Source of the DNA: Halobacillus hunanensis
Lineage (GTDB): Bacteria; Bacillota; Bacilli; Bacillales; Halobacillaceae
DNA length: 64,000 nucleotides
Direction of reading: 5' to 3'
Assembly: GCF_900166655.1 (NCBI RefSeq)
Contig: NZ_FVZB01000007.1
Span: forward strand, 1,054,001 to 1,118,000
Shown: positions 1 through 9,212 of the stretch, one piece after another
Position numbering within the stretch: the stretch's first letter is position 1
How the letters are laid out: every line of letters begins with the position of its first letter
Made by a program: the position numbers and the translations under genes
Notes under the pieces: model-generated
The model's input: only the letters and a program-made list of their open reading frames with translations
Databases searched by the model: none
Told to the model about the DNA's origin: nothing

Positions 1-322
1 CTAAAAATCCAAATAAAATCGCAGTTGCAATTCCTGTTGACGTTAATTCAAAAATACCAATCGCTACACCAATAAAACCGTGATCATCCGCTTGATCCAT
101 TGCCCCGTGCAGCAATGAATGTCCAAAGCTCGTGATAGGAATAGTCGCTCCGGCACCTGCAAACCGAATCAAATTATCGTACAAATCAAAGGCATCCAGG
201 ACGGCACCCGCCACTACAAAGGAGGACATAACATGAGCAGGAGTTAATTTAGCAACATCAAATAACAGCTGGCCAATTACACATATTCCGCCTCCAACGA
301 CGAAAGCCCAAAAAAATTCCAT
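1..322 (-). CDS. spoVAE: Stage V sporulation protein AE (SpoVAEb type), 3' end cut by window edge
   Basis: The ATG at 322 overlaps the spoVAD stop (TGATG), and about 107 codons are visible before the window edge. The translation begins [12 protein letters not shown] and is a small hydrophobic protein of the same family as SpoVAC. It shares the pattern of a glycine-rich first membrane segment, then [14 protein letters not shown] and a final helix. The usual length is about 116 residues, so only the last few are probably missing. SpoVA proteins sit in the spore inner membrane and move Ca-dipicolinate into the forespore and out at germination. It is the fifth gene of the spoVA operon. Confidence 0.9.
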   Translation of the reverse strand, partial: MEFFWAFVVGGGICVIGQLLFDVAKLTPAHVMSSFVVAGAVLDAFDLYDNLIRFAGAGATIPITSFGHSLLHGAMDQADDHGFIGVAIGIFELTSTGIATAILFGFL

Positions 323-1332
323 CAGTTATCCTCCTTCGTAAGTACAACACCATGAGCGATACAGGGAATTGTTTCTTTTTGCTGAATCATCATCGGGTTC
401 ATTAAAGCACCCGTTGCAACAATAAGAATGCGCTTATACTTCCCTTGCTTTAAGTCATCTATTAATTTTGAATAGGTAACAACAGCGGAACAAGCACAGC
501 CGCTTCCTCCGCTAAAAACTGGCTGATCACTATGGTAAACCATAAGTCCACAATCATTATGGACTTCATCTACATCATAACCGTCATTCTTCAGCATATC
601 TCTCACAATAGGTGTTCCCACACTCGATAGATCCCCCGTCGCAATCACGTCATAGTCAGAAGGCATGCGTCCCATATCCTCTAAATGAGTTTTAATGGTG
701 CTCCACGCCGCCGGTGCCATCGCTGACCCGAGGTCAAAAGGATCGTTTGTTCCATAATCCATAACTCGCCCGATAGTCGCTGCCTCTATCCGGATCGGGG
801 ATGGTTGAGTAGATACAAGAGCAGCACCGCTCCCAGTCACGGTAAAGGTAGCTGTTTTCGGTTTTTGTCCTCCATATTCAGTTGGGTACCTGTATTGCCT
901 CTCCGCTGTAGCATTGTGTGAACTGACTGCTGCAATAGCCTGTTTAGCATAGCCAGATTCAATCAACGCTGCCGACAGCGCAAGAGTCTCCATTGAAGTT
1001 GAGCAAGCCCCAAACATCCCAAGTAAAGGAATTCCAAGTTGCCTTGCTACGTAGTTTCCTGTTACGTTTTGATTCAATAAATCGCCTGTTAACAAAAGGT
1101 CGATATCCGTTTGATCGATCCCCGCTTTTTGCAGACAATATCTTACAGATTCTGACATTAATTTTCGTTCTGCGAGTTCCCAGTTTGCCTCGCCACAATG
1201 CAAATCATCAAAGCTAAAATCAAATAAACTTTTTAGTGGACCTGCTCCTTCAAGCGGTCCGACGACAGTACCTGTCGATTGAATATAAACAGGTTTAGCG
1301 AATGTCCAAGTTTGTTTCCCTGCTTGTCCCAC
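322..1332 (-). CDS. spoVAD: Stage V sporulation protein AD (SpoVAD)
   Basis: 336 residues with a thiolase/ketoacyl-synthase-like fold. Cys110 lies in the [13 protein letters not shown] segment, where that fold carries its active cysteine. In the spoVA system this protein is thought to bind dipicolinic acid rather than act as a condensing enzyme. The start is GTG at 1332, placed eight bases after AGGAGG. Length and position between spoVAC and spoVAE match Bacillus. There is no signal peptide or membrane segment, so it should be a peripheral partner of the membrane SpoVA proteins, working in dipicolinate uptake and release. Confidence 0.95.
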   Translation of the reverse strand: MGQAGKQTWTFAKPVYIQSTGTVVGPLEGAGPLKSLFDFSFDDLHCGEANWELAERKLMSESVRYCLQKAGIDQTDIDLLLTGDLLNQNVTGNYVARQLGIPLLGMFGACSTSMETLALSAALIESGYAKQAIAAVSSHNATAERQYRYPTEYGGQKPKTATFTVTGSGAALVSTQPSPIRIEAATIGRVMDYGTNDPFDLGSAMAPAAWSTIKTHLEDMGRMPSDYDVIATGDLSSVGTPIVRDMLKNDGYDVDEVHNDCGLMVYHSDQPVFSGGSGCACSAVVTYSKLIDDLKQGKYKRILIVATGALMNPMMIQQKETIPCIAHGVVLTKEDN

Positions 1333-1344
1333 ACGTCATTCCTC

Positions 1345-1797
1345 CTAAAATAGCAAATGCCAGAAATATCGAATAATCCCTAACACGTAAGCTGCCACAA
1401 CCCCAAAAACAATCACAGAGCCAGCAAGCTTGAAAAGATTTGTTGCGATCCCCAGTACAATACCTTCACTCTTGTGTTCTAAAGCAGCCGATGTAATGGA
1501 ATTCGCAAACCCAGTAATAGGTACAGCTGAACCCGCCCCGGCAAATTGTCCTAAACGATCGTATACCCCAAACCCTGTTGCAAGAGAGGCTAGGAGAATC
1601 ATCGTAGCAACTGTTGGATTACTTGCATCCTTTTCACTAAAGCCGAACCAGGATATATACATTTCCGATAAAAGCTGTCCAAAAGTACAAATTAAGCCCC
1701 CCACAATAAAAGCTTTTAAGCAATTCATAAAATAAGGGGGCTTCGGTTGATAATCCTTACTTTGTTGCTTGTAATTTTTAGCGTCAAATGATTGCAT
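1345..1797 (-). CDS. spoVAC: Stage V sporulation protein AC (SpoVAC)
   Basis: 150 residues with a charged, lysine-rich N-terminus (about 1-25) followed by several hydrophobic segments, including FIVGGLICTFGQLLSE and RLGQFAGAGSAVPITGF. It is paralogous to the SpoVAE protein downstream. In B. subtilis SpoVAC forms a mechanosensitive-type channel in the spore inner membrane needed for dipicolinate movement. A good ribosome site (GGAG) precedes ATG 1797. The short gaps on both sides, 12 bases to spoVAD and 14 to spoVAB, fit one operon. Confidence 0.95.
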   Translation of the reverse strand: MQSFDAKNYKQQSKDYQPKPPYFMNCLKAFIVGGLICTFGQLLSEMYISWFGFSEKDASNPTVATMILLASLATGFGVYDRLGQFAGAGSAVPITGFANSITSAALEHKSEGIVLGIATNLFKLAGSVIVFGVVAAYVLGIIRYFWHLLF

Positions 1798-1811
1798 GAT
1801 TTAATCTCCTT

Positions 1812-2222
1812 TTAACGTACAAAAATCACCCATTGAAATAGAGAGCCCGCGATTTTACCTAAGGCAAATGCCATAAGCAGGGGGAACAAGTACACTTCCA
1901 CTCCAATCCGTTTAAACAACAAGGGAAACACATTAATAACCTCTGTTAATGCCGCAGCCAGTAAACCAATAAATATTCCATGAAACAACCCCCAGATGAT
2001 CAGTCCAATAATAGGAATGCTAATGGAAAGGTCACCAAAAGATAGGTAGATCCCGAAAAAGACACCAGTCAAGATTGCTCCTTCGTACCACCGAATTTTA
2101 GATATAGAACGACTAAGCTGCATTAAACGTGGTACTACACCTAAAACGGTCAGAAAGGCTACAAATCCTGTTCCTACAGCAAAACCGGACGCAAGTCCAA
2201 TAACCGCTTCAATGATCCTCAT
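1812..2222 (-). CDS. spoVAB: Stage V sporulation protein AB (SpoVAB)
   Basis: Small integral membrane protein, about 136 residues from ATG 2222. I chose this start because AAGGTGG lies just upstream of it, while an in-frame ATG at 2243 has no ribosome site. Four or five hydrophobic helices are visible, beginning with VIGLASGFAVGTGFVAFLTVLG. It is a SpoVA channel component of the spore inner membrane. Its 5' end overlaps the spoVAA 3' end by 14 bases, which suggests translational coupling. Assignment rests on length, hydropathy and operon position. Confidence 0.9.
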   Translation of the reverse strand: MRIIEAVIGLASGFAVGTGFVAFLTVLGVVPRLMQLSRSISKIRWYEGAILTGVFFGIYLSFGDLSISIPIIGLIIWGLFHGIFIGLLAAALTEVINVFPLLFKRIGVEVYLFPLLMAFALGKIAGSLFQWVIFVR

Positions 2223-2826
2223 CTTTCTCCACCTTATTCTCATTTATGGCTACGTAGTGATCCAAGTCTTCTTGATATTTAAATACTTCTACTTCCATAG
2301 GGTTAGGCTCCTCATTGAATTTCTTATGGAACCAATGATTAAAAAACAAAATCATGCCCAACCCTAATCCTATAGAATAAGGGACCTGAATCCACAGAGG
2401 GTGCTCTTTCTCTTCCCCTGTTAACATGAAATGCAGCTTTTGTTGAACATCCTCCATACTGACATCGTAATGAAAGTTCATAATCGTCATGGCAGCTCCT
2501 ATAAACAGAAGTAACCAAATTGCGGCAATTAAGATTAGAGAAGGTTTCTTCGCCGGCTTCTTGTCTACATGAACCACGCATTGATTCGGTCCTAAGATTT
2601 CAAGTTCAATATGAGGAAATCGCTGGAGAATAAGTTCAATTAAAGGATGAATATCAATGATGACAATATTTTTATCCTTCTCCTTTATGCTATAAATGGC
2701 CATACTTTCAATGATTTGCTTATAACTGCTTGAACCGGCCACCTTTGCCACATCTTTGACACGAACTACATGATTGGTTGAGACACGAATTGACTGCCTC
2801 ATTCGGATATATACAGGAGTAGCCAT
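2209..2826 (-). CDS. spoVAA: Stage V sporulation protein AA (SpoVAA)
   Basis: 205 residues and first gene of the spoVA operon. The N-terminal half, about 1-110, is soluble (TPVYIRMRQSIRV ... VKDVAKV). Two membrane segments follow around 112-132 and 155-172, then a charged tail rich in Glu and Asp. It belongs to the membrane assembly that imports Ca-dipicolinate into the forespore. A near-perfect forespore promoter (2861-2889) and a strong ribosome site (GGGGGAGG) precede it. It starts 121 bases downstream of the sigF stop, so the operon has its own promoter besides possible readthrough. Confidence 0.93.
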   Translation of the reverse strand: MATPVYIRMRQSIRVSTNHVVRVKDVAKVAGSSSYKQIIESMAIYSIKEKDKNIVIIDIHPLIELILQRFPHIELEILGPNQCVVHVDKKPAKKPSLILIAAIWLLLFIGAAMTIMNFHYDVSMEDVQQKLHFMLTGEEKEHPLWIQVPYSIGLGLGMILFFNHWFHKKFNEEPNPMEVEVFKYQEDLDHYVAINENKVEKDEDH

Positions 2827-2860
2827 TTGTTGTACGCCTCCCCCGAAAGATTTCTTTTGT

Positions 2861-2889
2861 TAGTATGTGTGAAATAAAAAGAATCATAC
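2861..2889 (-). promoter_or_regulatory. sigma-G/sigma-F promoter of the spoVA operon
   Basis: On the minus strand GTATG (2889-2885) fits the forespore -35 consensus GHATR. CATACTA (2867-2861) fits the -10 consensus CATWHTA, and the spacer is exactly 17 bases. It lies about 35 bases upstream of the spoVAA start. The -35 box falls in the run that ends the sigF terminator. The B. subtilis spoVA operon is known to be sigma-G dependent; sigma-F and sigma-G consensus sites overlap and cannot be told apart here. Confidence 0.75.
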
Positions 2890-2923
2890 AAAAAAAGCTA
2901 CGCACGAAAGCGTAACTTTTTTC
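2888..2923 (-). terminator. Rho-independent terminator after sigF
   Basis: On the minus strand GTTACGC pairs with GCGTAGC across a six-base loop, followed by a run of seven T. It starts 23 bases after the sigF stop. The T-run merges with the -35 element of the spoVA promoter. Confidence 0.8.
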
Positions 2924-2946
2924 TTTAACTTATAGACAAAAGTTAT

Positions 2947-3696
2947 TTATTCATTCATGGTTTCTTTCATATGCTCAAGAATTTTCTTTTCCAATCTTGA
3001 GACTTGTACTTGGGATATACCCAATCTTTCAGCAACTTCGCTCTGAGTTTGATCTTTAAAATAACGCAAATAAATTATTAAGCGTTCCCGTTTTTCAAGT
3101 TTATTCATCATATCATGGAGTGTTAAATGCTCAAACCAGTGGGAATCTTCTTCAGCAATCTGATCCACAAGTGTGATCGGATCACCTTCACTTTCATAGA
3201 CCGTTTCATAAATGGATTGAGGGGACCGGCCCGCTTCTTCTGCTTGAACAACATCCTCTGCCGTGAGATCGAGAGAATCCGCTATCTCATTTACCGTTGG
3301 AGATCTCCCTAATTCCTTCAACAGCTCTTCTTTTTTTCCACGCACTTTATGGTACGTTTCCTTTAAACTTCGACTGACTTTCACACTACCATCATCTCTA
3401 ATAAACCGTTGAATTTCACCGATAATCATAGGAACGGCGTACGTTGAAAATTTCACCTCATAACTAAGGTCAAATTTATCGACTGATTTCAATAAGCCAA
3501 TACAGCCAATCTGGTACAAATCATCAGGGTCATAACCTCGCCTTAAATATCGTTGCACAACCGACCATACAAGCCTGGTATTGCGCTCAACTAAATAATG
3601 CCTTGCCTCTTGGTCTCCGGATTGACTCTTTTTTATTAACTCCCTTACTTCTTTATCGGATAGACGTTCTTTAGTAATATCTGTTTTCATACTCAT
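2947..3696 (-). CDS. sigF: RNA polymerase sporulation sigma factor sigma-F
   Basis: 249 residues. Region 2 is visible around 55-105 (DLYQIGCIGLLKSVDKFDLS ... KFSTYAVPMIIGEIQRFIRDD) and the region 4 helix-turn-helix around 217-240 (QSEVAERLGISQVQVSRLEKKI). Sigma-F is the first forespore-specific factor. The anti-sigma factor SpoIIAB holds it inactive until dephosphorylated SpoIIAA captures SpoIIAB. It is the third gene of the spoIIA operon, four bases after spoIIAB. ATG codons 1 and 3 are both possible starts. Length and sequence are ordinary for the family. Confidence 0.97.
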   Translation of the reverse strand: MSMKTDITKERLSDKEVRELIKKSQSGDQEARHYLVERNTRLVWSVVQRYLRRGYDPDDLYQIGCIGLLKSVDKFDLSYEVKFSTYAVPMIIGEIQRFIRDDGSVKVSRSLKETYHKVRGKKEELLKELGRSPTVNEIADSLDLTAEDVVQAEEAGRSPQSIYETVYESEGDPITLVDQIAEEDSHWFEHLTLHDMMNKLEKRERLIIYLRYFKDQTQSEVAERLGISQVQVSRLEKKILEHMKETMNE

Positions 3697-3700
3697 CGCC

Positions 3701-4141
3701 CTAATTAGCCAGTGCTCTTGTTGACGTGAGTTGTTTTACCATCCGGATGGTCGTGCCTTCCCCTTCATCTGATTTGATTTCGACTCTATCCATGAAATTC
3801 TCCATGATGGTAAATCCCATACCTGATCGTTCCCACTCGGGTTTCGAAGTAAAGAGGGGCTCTCGGGCTTGTTCGATATCTGTCATTCCAATCCCATTAT
3901 CTTTAATGATGATTTCGATCTGTTCATCTTCCATCGCACACTCGAGAGTTACGGTTTGATCAGGTTTATCTTCATAACCATGAATAATCGCATTCGTAAC
4001 AGCTTCTGATACAACTGTTTTTATGTCGGTGAGCTCATCCATAGTAGGGTTCATTTGACTAATAAAGGCAGCTACAGAAATTCGTGCGAGCGATTCGTTT
4101 TGGCTAACGCTTAAAAACTCGATTTTCATATGATTTTTCAT
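3701..4141 (-). CDS. spoIIAB: Anti-sigma-F factor / serine kinase SpoIIAB
   Basis: 146 residues, GHKL-type ATPase/kinase. The N box is intact with Glu46 and Asn50 in EAVTNAIIHGYE. The G1 motif DNGIG starts at Asp81, and the glycine-rich lid GMGF lies near 107-110. It binds sigma-F and also phosphorylates SpoIIAA on serine. Its ATG overlaps the spoIIAA stop by four bases (ATGA), the usual coupling that keeps partner amounts matched. Confidence 0.97.
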   Translation of the reverse strand: MKNHMKIEFLSVSQNESLARISVAAFISQMNPTMDELTDIKTVVSEAVTNAIIHGYEDKPDQTVTLECAMEDEQIEIIIKDNGIGMTDIEQAREPLFTSKPEWERSGMGFTIMENFMDRVEIKSDEGEGTTIRMVKQLTSTRALAN

Positions 4142-4491
4142 GACGCCACCCCCAGCATCTGCAAAGCAAAGTCTTCATTGTCAACCAATTTAACGATTTT
4201 AAACATTCCGGAAAGATCAAATAACCTGCGCACTTCTGGAGAAATGGAACAGATCACCATTTCACTGCCTGCTGCCTGAATTTCTTTATATCGTCCAAGC
4301 ATGACACCTAGACCAGAACTGTCCATAAACGATAATTTTTCTAAATTAACAATTACATTCCCTACATTATTCTGGGCAAGCTGTGCCTGCCATTCTTCAC
4401 GAAGACTTGTCGCCTCGTGATGATCCAGTTCTCCAGCTAACCTGACGAGCAGCACATTCTCTATTACAGCAAAATCTACATGAAGACTCAA
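4138..4491 (-). CDS. spoIIAA: Anti-anti-sigma factor SpoIIAA
   Basis: 117 residues, a STAS-domain protein. The phosphorylated serine is Ser58 in MDSSGLGVMLGRY, the same position as in B. subtilis. The dephosphorylated form (made by SpoIIE, not in this window) binds SpoIIAB and frees sigma-F. The start is TTG at 4491, eight bases after GAGGAGG; no ATG fits as well. It is the first gene of spoIIA, with a sigma-H-like promoter in the 92-base gap from dacF. Confidence 0.97.
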   Translation of the reverse strand: MSLHVDFAVIENVLLVRLAGELDHHEATSLREEWQAQLAQNNVGNVIVNLEKLSFMDSSGLGVMLGRYKEIQAAGSEMVICSISPEVRRLFDLSGMFKIVKLVDNEDFALQMLGVAS

Positions 4492-4529
4492 GTTCTCTTC
4501 CTCCTCTATCTTTTAGAGTCACTTAAGTC

Positions 4530-4557
4530 TTTCGTAGATTTCTTTGCTTTTTCCTTC
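4530..4557 (-). promoter_or_regulatory. Candidate sigma-H promoter of spoIIAA-spoIIAB-sigF
   Basis: On the minus strand GAAGGAAAA (4557-4549) matches the sigma-H -35 consensus RnAGGAwWW. After 12 bases comes TACGAAA (4536-4530), a partial match to the -10 RnnGAAT. It lies about 40 bases upstream of the TTG start. The B. subtilis spoIIA operon is sigma-H transcribed and Spo0A activated. I did not see a clean 0A box close by. Confidence 0.5.
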
Positions 4558-4583
4558 TTCAAAACAATACTAGTGGCATATCG

Positions 4584-5756
4584 CTAAAACTTCTGAAAAC
4601 TCGTCAAATTTCTGAAAGAGCGTTCGAACAACTCTAAAACATTTGCACGCGTAATCGGCTTTGTAGCCTCTAATCTGACTTTTGTTACTTCCTGTCCATT
4701 ATTTGTAATTACAACCCATCCGAAGTGATCTCCTTTTTCGACTGGCAGATCTAGTGACTTACGAACCTTAAGTGTTGCTTTATAATTTCCTTTTGGTTGA
4801 TTCTTTTTCTTTAGGACGACGACATCTTTTTCAGGTGCTAGAGGTAGGACTTTTGGTGTCCCTCTCGTAGTTTTCACTGAATGAAGAACATCATTATTCG
4901 CAAAAAGTTGAACCCCTTCATACTGACTAAACCCGTAATCGAGCATGCTCGTTACATCAGCATTACGTTTCTTCGGAGTTTCAGCTCCCATAACAACGGC
5001 AATCATATGAAGATCACCTTTCTTCGCAGAAGCTGTAAGGCAGTATTTTGCTTTATCTGTATAACCTGTTTTTAATCCGTCAACTCCAGGGTATGATTTA
5101 ATCAGCTTGTTAGTATTCACGAGCCAAAATTCATTTTCCTGTCCTTTACGTAAATAATCCTCATAGGTGCTCGTATATTCTGTAATCTTCTCATGTAATA
5201 ACAGTTCTCGTGCCATCACGGCCATGTCTCTTGCCGTACTATAATGTCCTTCTGCAGGAAGGCCTGTCGGATTTTCAAAGTGAGTATTTTTCAATCCCAA
5301 ACTTTTTGCCTTTTTGTTCATCTGTTTGACAAAAGCTTTTTCACTGCCGGCAATTCGTTCAGCCATAGCAACACTTGCATCGTTCCCAGAGGCAATGGCA
5401 ATGCCTTTGATAAGATCCTTGACAGTCATTTCTTCCCCAGCTTCAAGAAATATCTGGGATCCTCCCATCGATGCTGCGTTCTCACTGACTGTGACTTTTT
5501 CGTCTAATGAAATATTACCTTTCTCAAGCTCCTCCATGATCAGGAGAAGAGTCATAATTTTGGTCATACTGGCTGGGGGCAATTTTTTGTCTGCCTGCTT
5601 TTCGTATAACGTCATTCCACTGTTTTTCTCCATCAAAATAGCGGATGGTGCCGATTTAACCAGATCTTCAGCTGTTTCCTCTGCGTGTGCGTAGCTTGGT
5701 GTATACAACACTCCTAAAACAGTGATACATATTAGTAAGCTGAGCAATCGTTTCAT
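4584..5756 (-). CDS. dacF: D-alanyl-D-alanine carboxypeptidase DacF (penicillin-binding protein)
   Basis: 390 residues from ATG 5756, chosen because AAGAAGGTGGG lies just upstream and the protein then begins with a clean signal peptide (MKRLLSLLICITVLGV ... AYAHA). A longer in-frame start at 5807 lacks support. The serine-hydrolase motifs are in order: SMTK near 63-66, SGN near 123-125 and KTG near 229-231. It trims the stem-peptide D-Ala of peptidoglycan and in B. subtilis acts with DacB in setting spore cortex crosslinking. The location directly upstream of spoIIA is conserved. I found no convincing forespore promoter, although the family is usually sigma-F dependent. Confidence 0.95.
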   Translation of the reverse strand: MKRLLSLLICITVLGVLYTPSYAHAEETAEDLVKSAPSAILMEKNSGMTLYEKQADKKLPPASMTKIMTLLLIMEELEKGNISLDEKVTVSENAASMGGSQIFLEAGEEMTVKDLIKGIAIASGNDASVAMAERIAGSEKAFVKQMNKKAKSLGLKNTHFENPTGLPAEGHYSTARDMAVMARELLLHEKITEYTSTYEDYLRKGQENEFWLVNTNKLIKSYPGVDGLKTGYTDKAKYCLTASAKKGDLHMIAVVMGAETPKKRNADVTSMLDYGFSQYEGVQLFANNDVLHSVKTTRGTPKVLPLAPEKDVVVLKKKNQPKGNYKATLKVRKSLDLPVEKGDHFGWVVITNNGQEVTKVRLEATKPITRANVLELFERSFRNLTSFQKF

Positions 5757-5829
5757 ATGTTTCCCACCTTCTTCTTTAAGTGTTCCTATATTTCCCTGTA
5801 TGAACACTTCTATACGGTATATAGGACGT

Positions 5830-5866
5830 AAAAAAGAACCCTGCCGAGATGGCTAGGGTTCTTACC
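5830..5866 (-). terminator. Rho-independent terminator after pdp
   Basis: On the minus strand AAGAACCCT and AGGGTTCTT form a stem around a 12-base loop, followed by T residues. It starts about 18 bases after the pdp stop. It separates the nucleoside-salvage genes from dacF. Confidence 0.85.
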
Positions 5867-5881
5867 TATAACTTATTGTCG

Positions 5882-7183
5882 TTATTTGATAACTTTATGA
5901 ATCAATTGAGGAGCTTCTACTTTTTTATCCGAGATCACATAAGCTTGTTTAACTTTTTTGATCGATGAATCAGGATTCTTATCATCACTATGAAGAACCA
6001 CTAATGTTTCGCCTGCTTTTACTTGGTCACCGATTTTTTTCTTTAGTGTAATTCCGACACCGTGATTGATCAAATCATCTTTGGTAGACCGTCCAGCACC
6101 CAAATACATGGCTGCTACACCAATAGACTCTGCATCAATTTCAGCTATATATCCATTCTGTTCTGCGGTCACTTCAATGTGGTGTGAGGAACTAGGCAGT
6201 TTAGTTAAGTCATCCACCATAGACAGATCGCCATTTTGGGCTTGAATAAAGCCTCTAAAGGCCTCGAACGCCTTCCCATTTTCTAGATTTTCCTCTAGTG
6301 TTTCGTAAGCCTCTTCGTAACTTGAAAAGACTTCAGCGAGAACCGTCATATGAGAAGCCAATTCCAAAGATAGCTTTCTTAAATCTTCTACCTTTTCCCC
6401 TTGAAGGATTTCAGCCGCTTCTCTGATTTCGTTAGCATTCCCTACTTCAAATCCAAGCGGCTGGTTCATATCACTGATTACAGCAACTGTATTTCTGCCG
6501 AGATTGTTACCGATATTCACCATTTCACGAGCAAGTGACTCAGAATCTTCTAGCGTTTTCATAAAAGCGCCACTGCCAGTTTTAACATCAAGCACAATGC
6601 TATCTGCTCCGGAGGCTAATTTTTTACTCATGATCGAGCCAGCAATGAGCGGCAATGAATCAACCGTGCCTATAACATCCCTGAGCGCGTATAATTTCTT
6701 ATCAGCAGGGGCAAGGTTCCCGGTTTGACCAGCTACAGCTAATTTATGTTCATTTACGTTGTTAATAAATTCTTCCTTTTCCATTTCAATCTTCAGACCC
6801 TTAATGGATTCCAGTTTATCAAGGGTACCTCCTGTATGACCAAGCCCACGACCCGACATTTTAGCTACAGGCACACCGACTGAGGCTACGAGGGGGCCGA
6901 CAATAAAGGTAACTTTATCACCAACGCCCCCTGTAGAATGTTTATCCACCTTATGGCCATTTATCGCCGAGAGATCAATGGTTTCCCCAGAATCTACCAT
7001 CGCTTGAGTTAAGGTGGCGGTCTCTTCCTGTGTCATTCCTTGAAAATAAATGGCCATAGTAAAAGCAGCCGCCTGATAGTCAGGAATATCCCCTTTCGTG
7101 TATCCCTCAATAAAGTAATCAATCTCCTGCTTGGTTAACTCTCCACCATCTCTTTTTTTTACAATGATGTCGTACATTCTCAT
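5882..7183 (-). CDS. pdp: Pyrimidine-nucleoside phosphorylase
   Basis: 433 residues from ATG 7183. The GTG at 7192 lies inside the ribosome site GGGGTGG and is unlikely to be used. It splits uridine, thymidine and deoxyuridine with phosphate into base plus (deoxy)ribose-1-phosphate. The family signature KHSTGGVGDKVT, where the lysine and serines bind phosphate, lies near residue 80, followed by MSGRGLGHTGGTLDKLES. It is the last gene of the deoB-pupG-pdp cluster, so ribose-1-phosphates made here and by PupG can be isomerised by DeoB. Confidence 0.95.
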   Translation of the reverse strand: MRMYDIIVKKRDGGELTKQEIDYFIEGYTKGDIPDYQAAAFTMAIYFQGMTQEETATLTQAMVDSGETIDLSAINGHKVDKHSTGGVGDKVTFIVGPLVASVGVPVAKMSGRGLGHTGGTLDKLESIKGLKIEMEKEEFINNVNEHKLAVAGQTGNLAPADKKLYALRDVIGTVDSLPLIAGSIMSKKLASGADSIVLDVKTGSGAFMKTLEDSESLAREMVNIGNNLGRNTVAVISDMNQPLGFEVGNANEIREAAEILQGEKVEDLRKLSLELASHMTVLAEVFSSYEEAYETLEENLENGKAFEAFRGFIQAQNGDLSMVDDLTKLPSSSHHIEVTAEQNGYIAEIDAESIGVAAMYLGAGRSTKDDLINHGVGITLKKKIGDQVKAGETLVVLHSDDKNPDSSIKKVKQAYVISDKKVEAPQLIHKVIK

Positions 7184-7200
7184 ATTGTCCACCCCTATTT

Positions 7201-8022
7201 TTATGCTGGTAATGTTTTTAGTAAATCTTTTACAAACCCGAGAAAGTCCTCTCTTACTTTGGCAGTTGTTTCAATAACTTCATCATGGGTTAGAGGCTGA
7301 TCTAAGATCCCTGCAGCCATATTCGAGATACAGGAAATGCCCAGAACTCGAATGCCCATATGATTCGCTACAATAACTTCCGGAACGGTTGACATACCAA
7401 CTGCATCTCCTCCAAGGGTGCGGATCATCCGAACTTCAGCTGCCGTTTCGTAAGCAGGACCTGTATTTCCTACGTAAACGCCTTTTTGAATGTTCAAATT
7501 TAGCCGTTCAGCACTTTGCTCAGCATGGTGAATTAATGCACGATCGTAAGCTTCAGACATGTCAGGAAAACGGGGGCCTAATTCTTCATCATTAACTCCC
7601 ATTAACGGATTGTCTCCCATGTTGTTAATATGGTCAGTGATAACCATTAGGTTGCCAGCCTCAAATGATTGATTTACTCCACCCGCTGCGTTTGTAACAA
7701 ACAATGTTTCCACTCCTAGTTCTTTCATGACGCGAACAGGAAATGTTACTTGCTTCATATCATATCCCTCATAATAGTGGAACCGCCCTTGCATAGCGAT
7801 AACTTGACGGCCTTCAAGCTGGCCAATGACCAGCTGGCCTTTGTGGCCGGATACAGTTGATTCTGGAAAATGCGGGATCTCTTTATATGAAATCATGGTT
7901 GGATTTTCTATTTCATCGGCAAGCACGCCTAATCCTGACCCCAAAATAAGCCCTACTGTTGGTTCAACCTCTACCTTCTCCTGTATAAATGCTGCTGCTT
8001 CTTGACTTTCTTGTCTCATCAT
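7201..8022 (-). CDS. pupG: Purine-nucleoside phosphorylase (trimeric PNP type)
   Basis: About 272 residues (two adjacent ATG codons at the start). It cleaves guanosine, inosine and their deoxy forms with phosphate. Motifs of the trimeric PNP family are visible: LILGSGLG near the N-terminus (phosphate loop), STVSGHKGQLVIG, VTNAAGG, and GDAVGMSTVPEVIVANH. It sits 11 bases after deoB and 17 before pdp, in the conserved Bacillus order deoB-pupG-pdp. It is cytosolic. Confidence 0.95.
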   Translation of the reverse strand: MMRQESQEAAAFIQEKVEVEPTVGLILGSGLGVLADEIENPTMISYKEIPHFPESTVSGHKGQLVIGQLEGRQVIAMQGRFHYYEGYDMKQVTFPVRVMKELGVETLFVTNAAGGVNQSFEAGNLMVITDHINNMGDNPLMGVNDEELGPRFPDMSEAYDRALIHHAEQSAERLNLNIQKGVYVGNTGPAYETAAEVRMIRTLGGDAVGMSTVPEVIVANHMGIRVLGISCISNMAAGILDQPLTHDEVIETTAKVREDFLGFVKDLLKTLPA

Positions 8023-8033
8023 TGATTCTCCCC

Positions 8034-9212
8034 CTACTGAATATTTTTTAAGAAACTCTTTCCATGCTTCGGCATGTCAACTGAAAAGTTCTCTGCGACC
8101 GTTGCCCCGATATCAGCAAATGTCTGACGTTGTTCAAGCTCTTTCCCCTCATTTATACGATTGTGATAAACAAGCAATGGTACTAGTTCCCTTGTATGGT
8201 CTGTACCATGATGAATAGGATCATTGCCATGGTCAGCAGTAATAATTAATAAATCGTCATCATCAAGCTTATTGAGCACTTCTGGAAGACGGGCATCGTA
8301 GGCTTCAAGTGCCTCGCCATAACCTTTCGGATCGCGGCGATGGCCAAACTTAGCATCGAAATCCACTAGGTTCAAGAAGTTTAAACCAGTAAAGTTCTGG
8401 TCCATAGAGGCAACCAGCTGGTCCATGCCATCCATGTTATGTTTTGTGCGAATCGCTTCAGTGACACCTTCTCCATCATAAATATCAGATATTTTGCCTA
8501 AGGCAATGACATCATAATCAGCATCTTCTAACTCATTCATAACTGTTCTTCCGAAAGGCTTTAAAGCATAATCATGACGGTTTGACGTTCTTTCAAATTC
8601 CCCTGGTTTACCGATAAATGGCCGTGCGATCACCCGCCCTACCATATATTCATCAGCTTTAGTCAATTCACGTGCGTACTCACAAATTTCATAAAGTTCT
8701 TCCAACGGAACTACCTCTTCATGGGCAGCAATTTGCAGAACAGAATCAGCGGAAGTATAAACGATTAGATCGCCTGTATTTAAGTGGTGCTCCCCTAATT
8801 CTTTTATAATCTCAGTTCCTGAAGCTGGTTTGTTTCCAACAATCCCGCGTCCTGTTTTAGTCTTGATCTTATCGAGCAGTTCATCAGGAAAACCAGCTGG
8901 AAAAGTACGGAATGGCTGATCGATATACAGCCCCATGATCTCCCAATGTCCTGTCATCGTGTCCTTTCCGTTCGAGGCTTCTACCATAGTTGTATAATGT
9001 GCAGTTGGAGCGCTCACCTGGTTAATTCCTTGAACTGGTGCAATATTTCCAAGCCCCAGTCTCTCCATATTCGGCATGGTTAACCCATTCATATGTTCGG
9101 CAATGTGTCCGAGAGTATGGGCCCCTTTATCATTGAATTCGCCAGCATCTGGTGCCTCACCAATTCCAACTGAATCCATAACAATTAAAAATACTCTTTT
9201 AAATGATTTCAT
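8034..9212 (-). CDS. deoB: Phosphopentomutase
   Basis: 392 residues from ATG 9212, which follows AGGAGG by eight bases; the upstream in-frame start at 9254 has no such site. It belongs to the alkaline-phosphatase-type metalloenzymes. The N-terminal metal and nucleophile region [16 protein letters not shown] and the C-terminal [18 protein letters not shown] provide the two-metal site, with the nucleophilic threonine expected in KDTMTGHWE. It converts ribose-1-phosphate or deoxyribose-1-phosphate to the 5-phosphates and so links PupG and Pdp to central metabolism. Confidence 0.96.
   Translation of the reverse strand: MKSFKRVFLIVMDSVGIGEAPDAGEFNDKGAHTLGHIAEHMNGLTMPNMERLGLGNIAPVQGINQVSAPTAHYTTMVEASNGKDTMTGHWEIMGLYIDQPFRTFPAGFPDELLDKIKTKTGRGIVGNKPASGTEIIKELGEHHLNTGDLIVYTSADSVLQIAAHEEVVPLEELYEICEYARELTKADEYMVGRVIARPFIGKPGEFERTSNRHDYALKPFGRTVMNELEDADYDVIALGKISDIYDGEGVTEAIRTKHNMDGMDQLVASMDQNFTGLNFLNLVDFDAKFGHRRDPKGYGEALEAYDARLPEVLNKLDDDDLLIITADHGNDPIHHGTDHTRELVPLLVYHNRINEGKELEQRQTFADIGATVAENFSVDMPKHGKSFLKNIQ

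Noticed and set aside
959-1217. Overlapping frames inside spoVAD, and similar shadows inside other genes
   Set aside because: They lie antisense to or out of frame with well-conserved genes and show no protein family features.
5757-5830. sigma-F promoter of dacF
   Set aside because: CTATA and CATACAG at suitable spacing differ from consensus at several positions; not strong enough to list.
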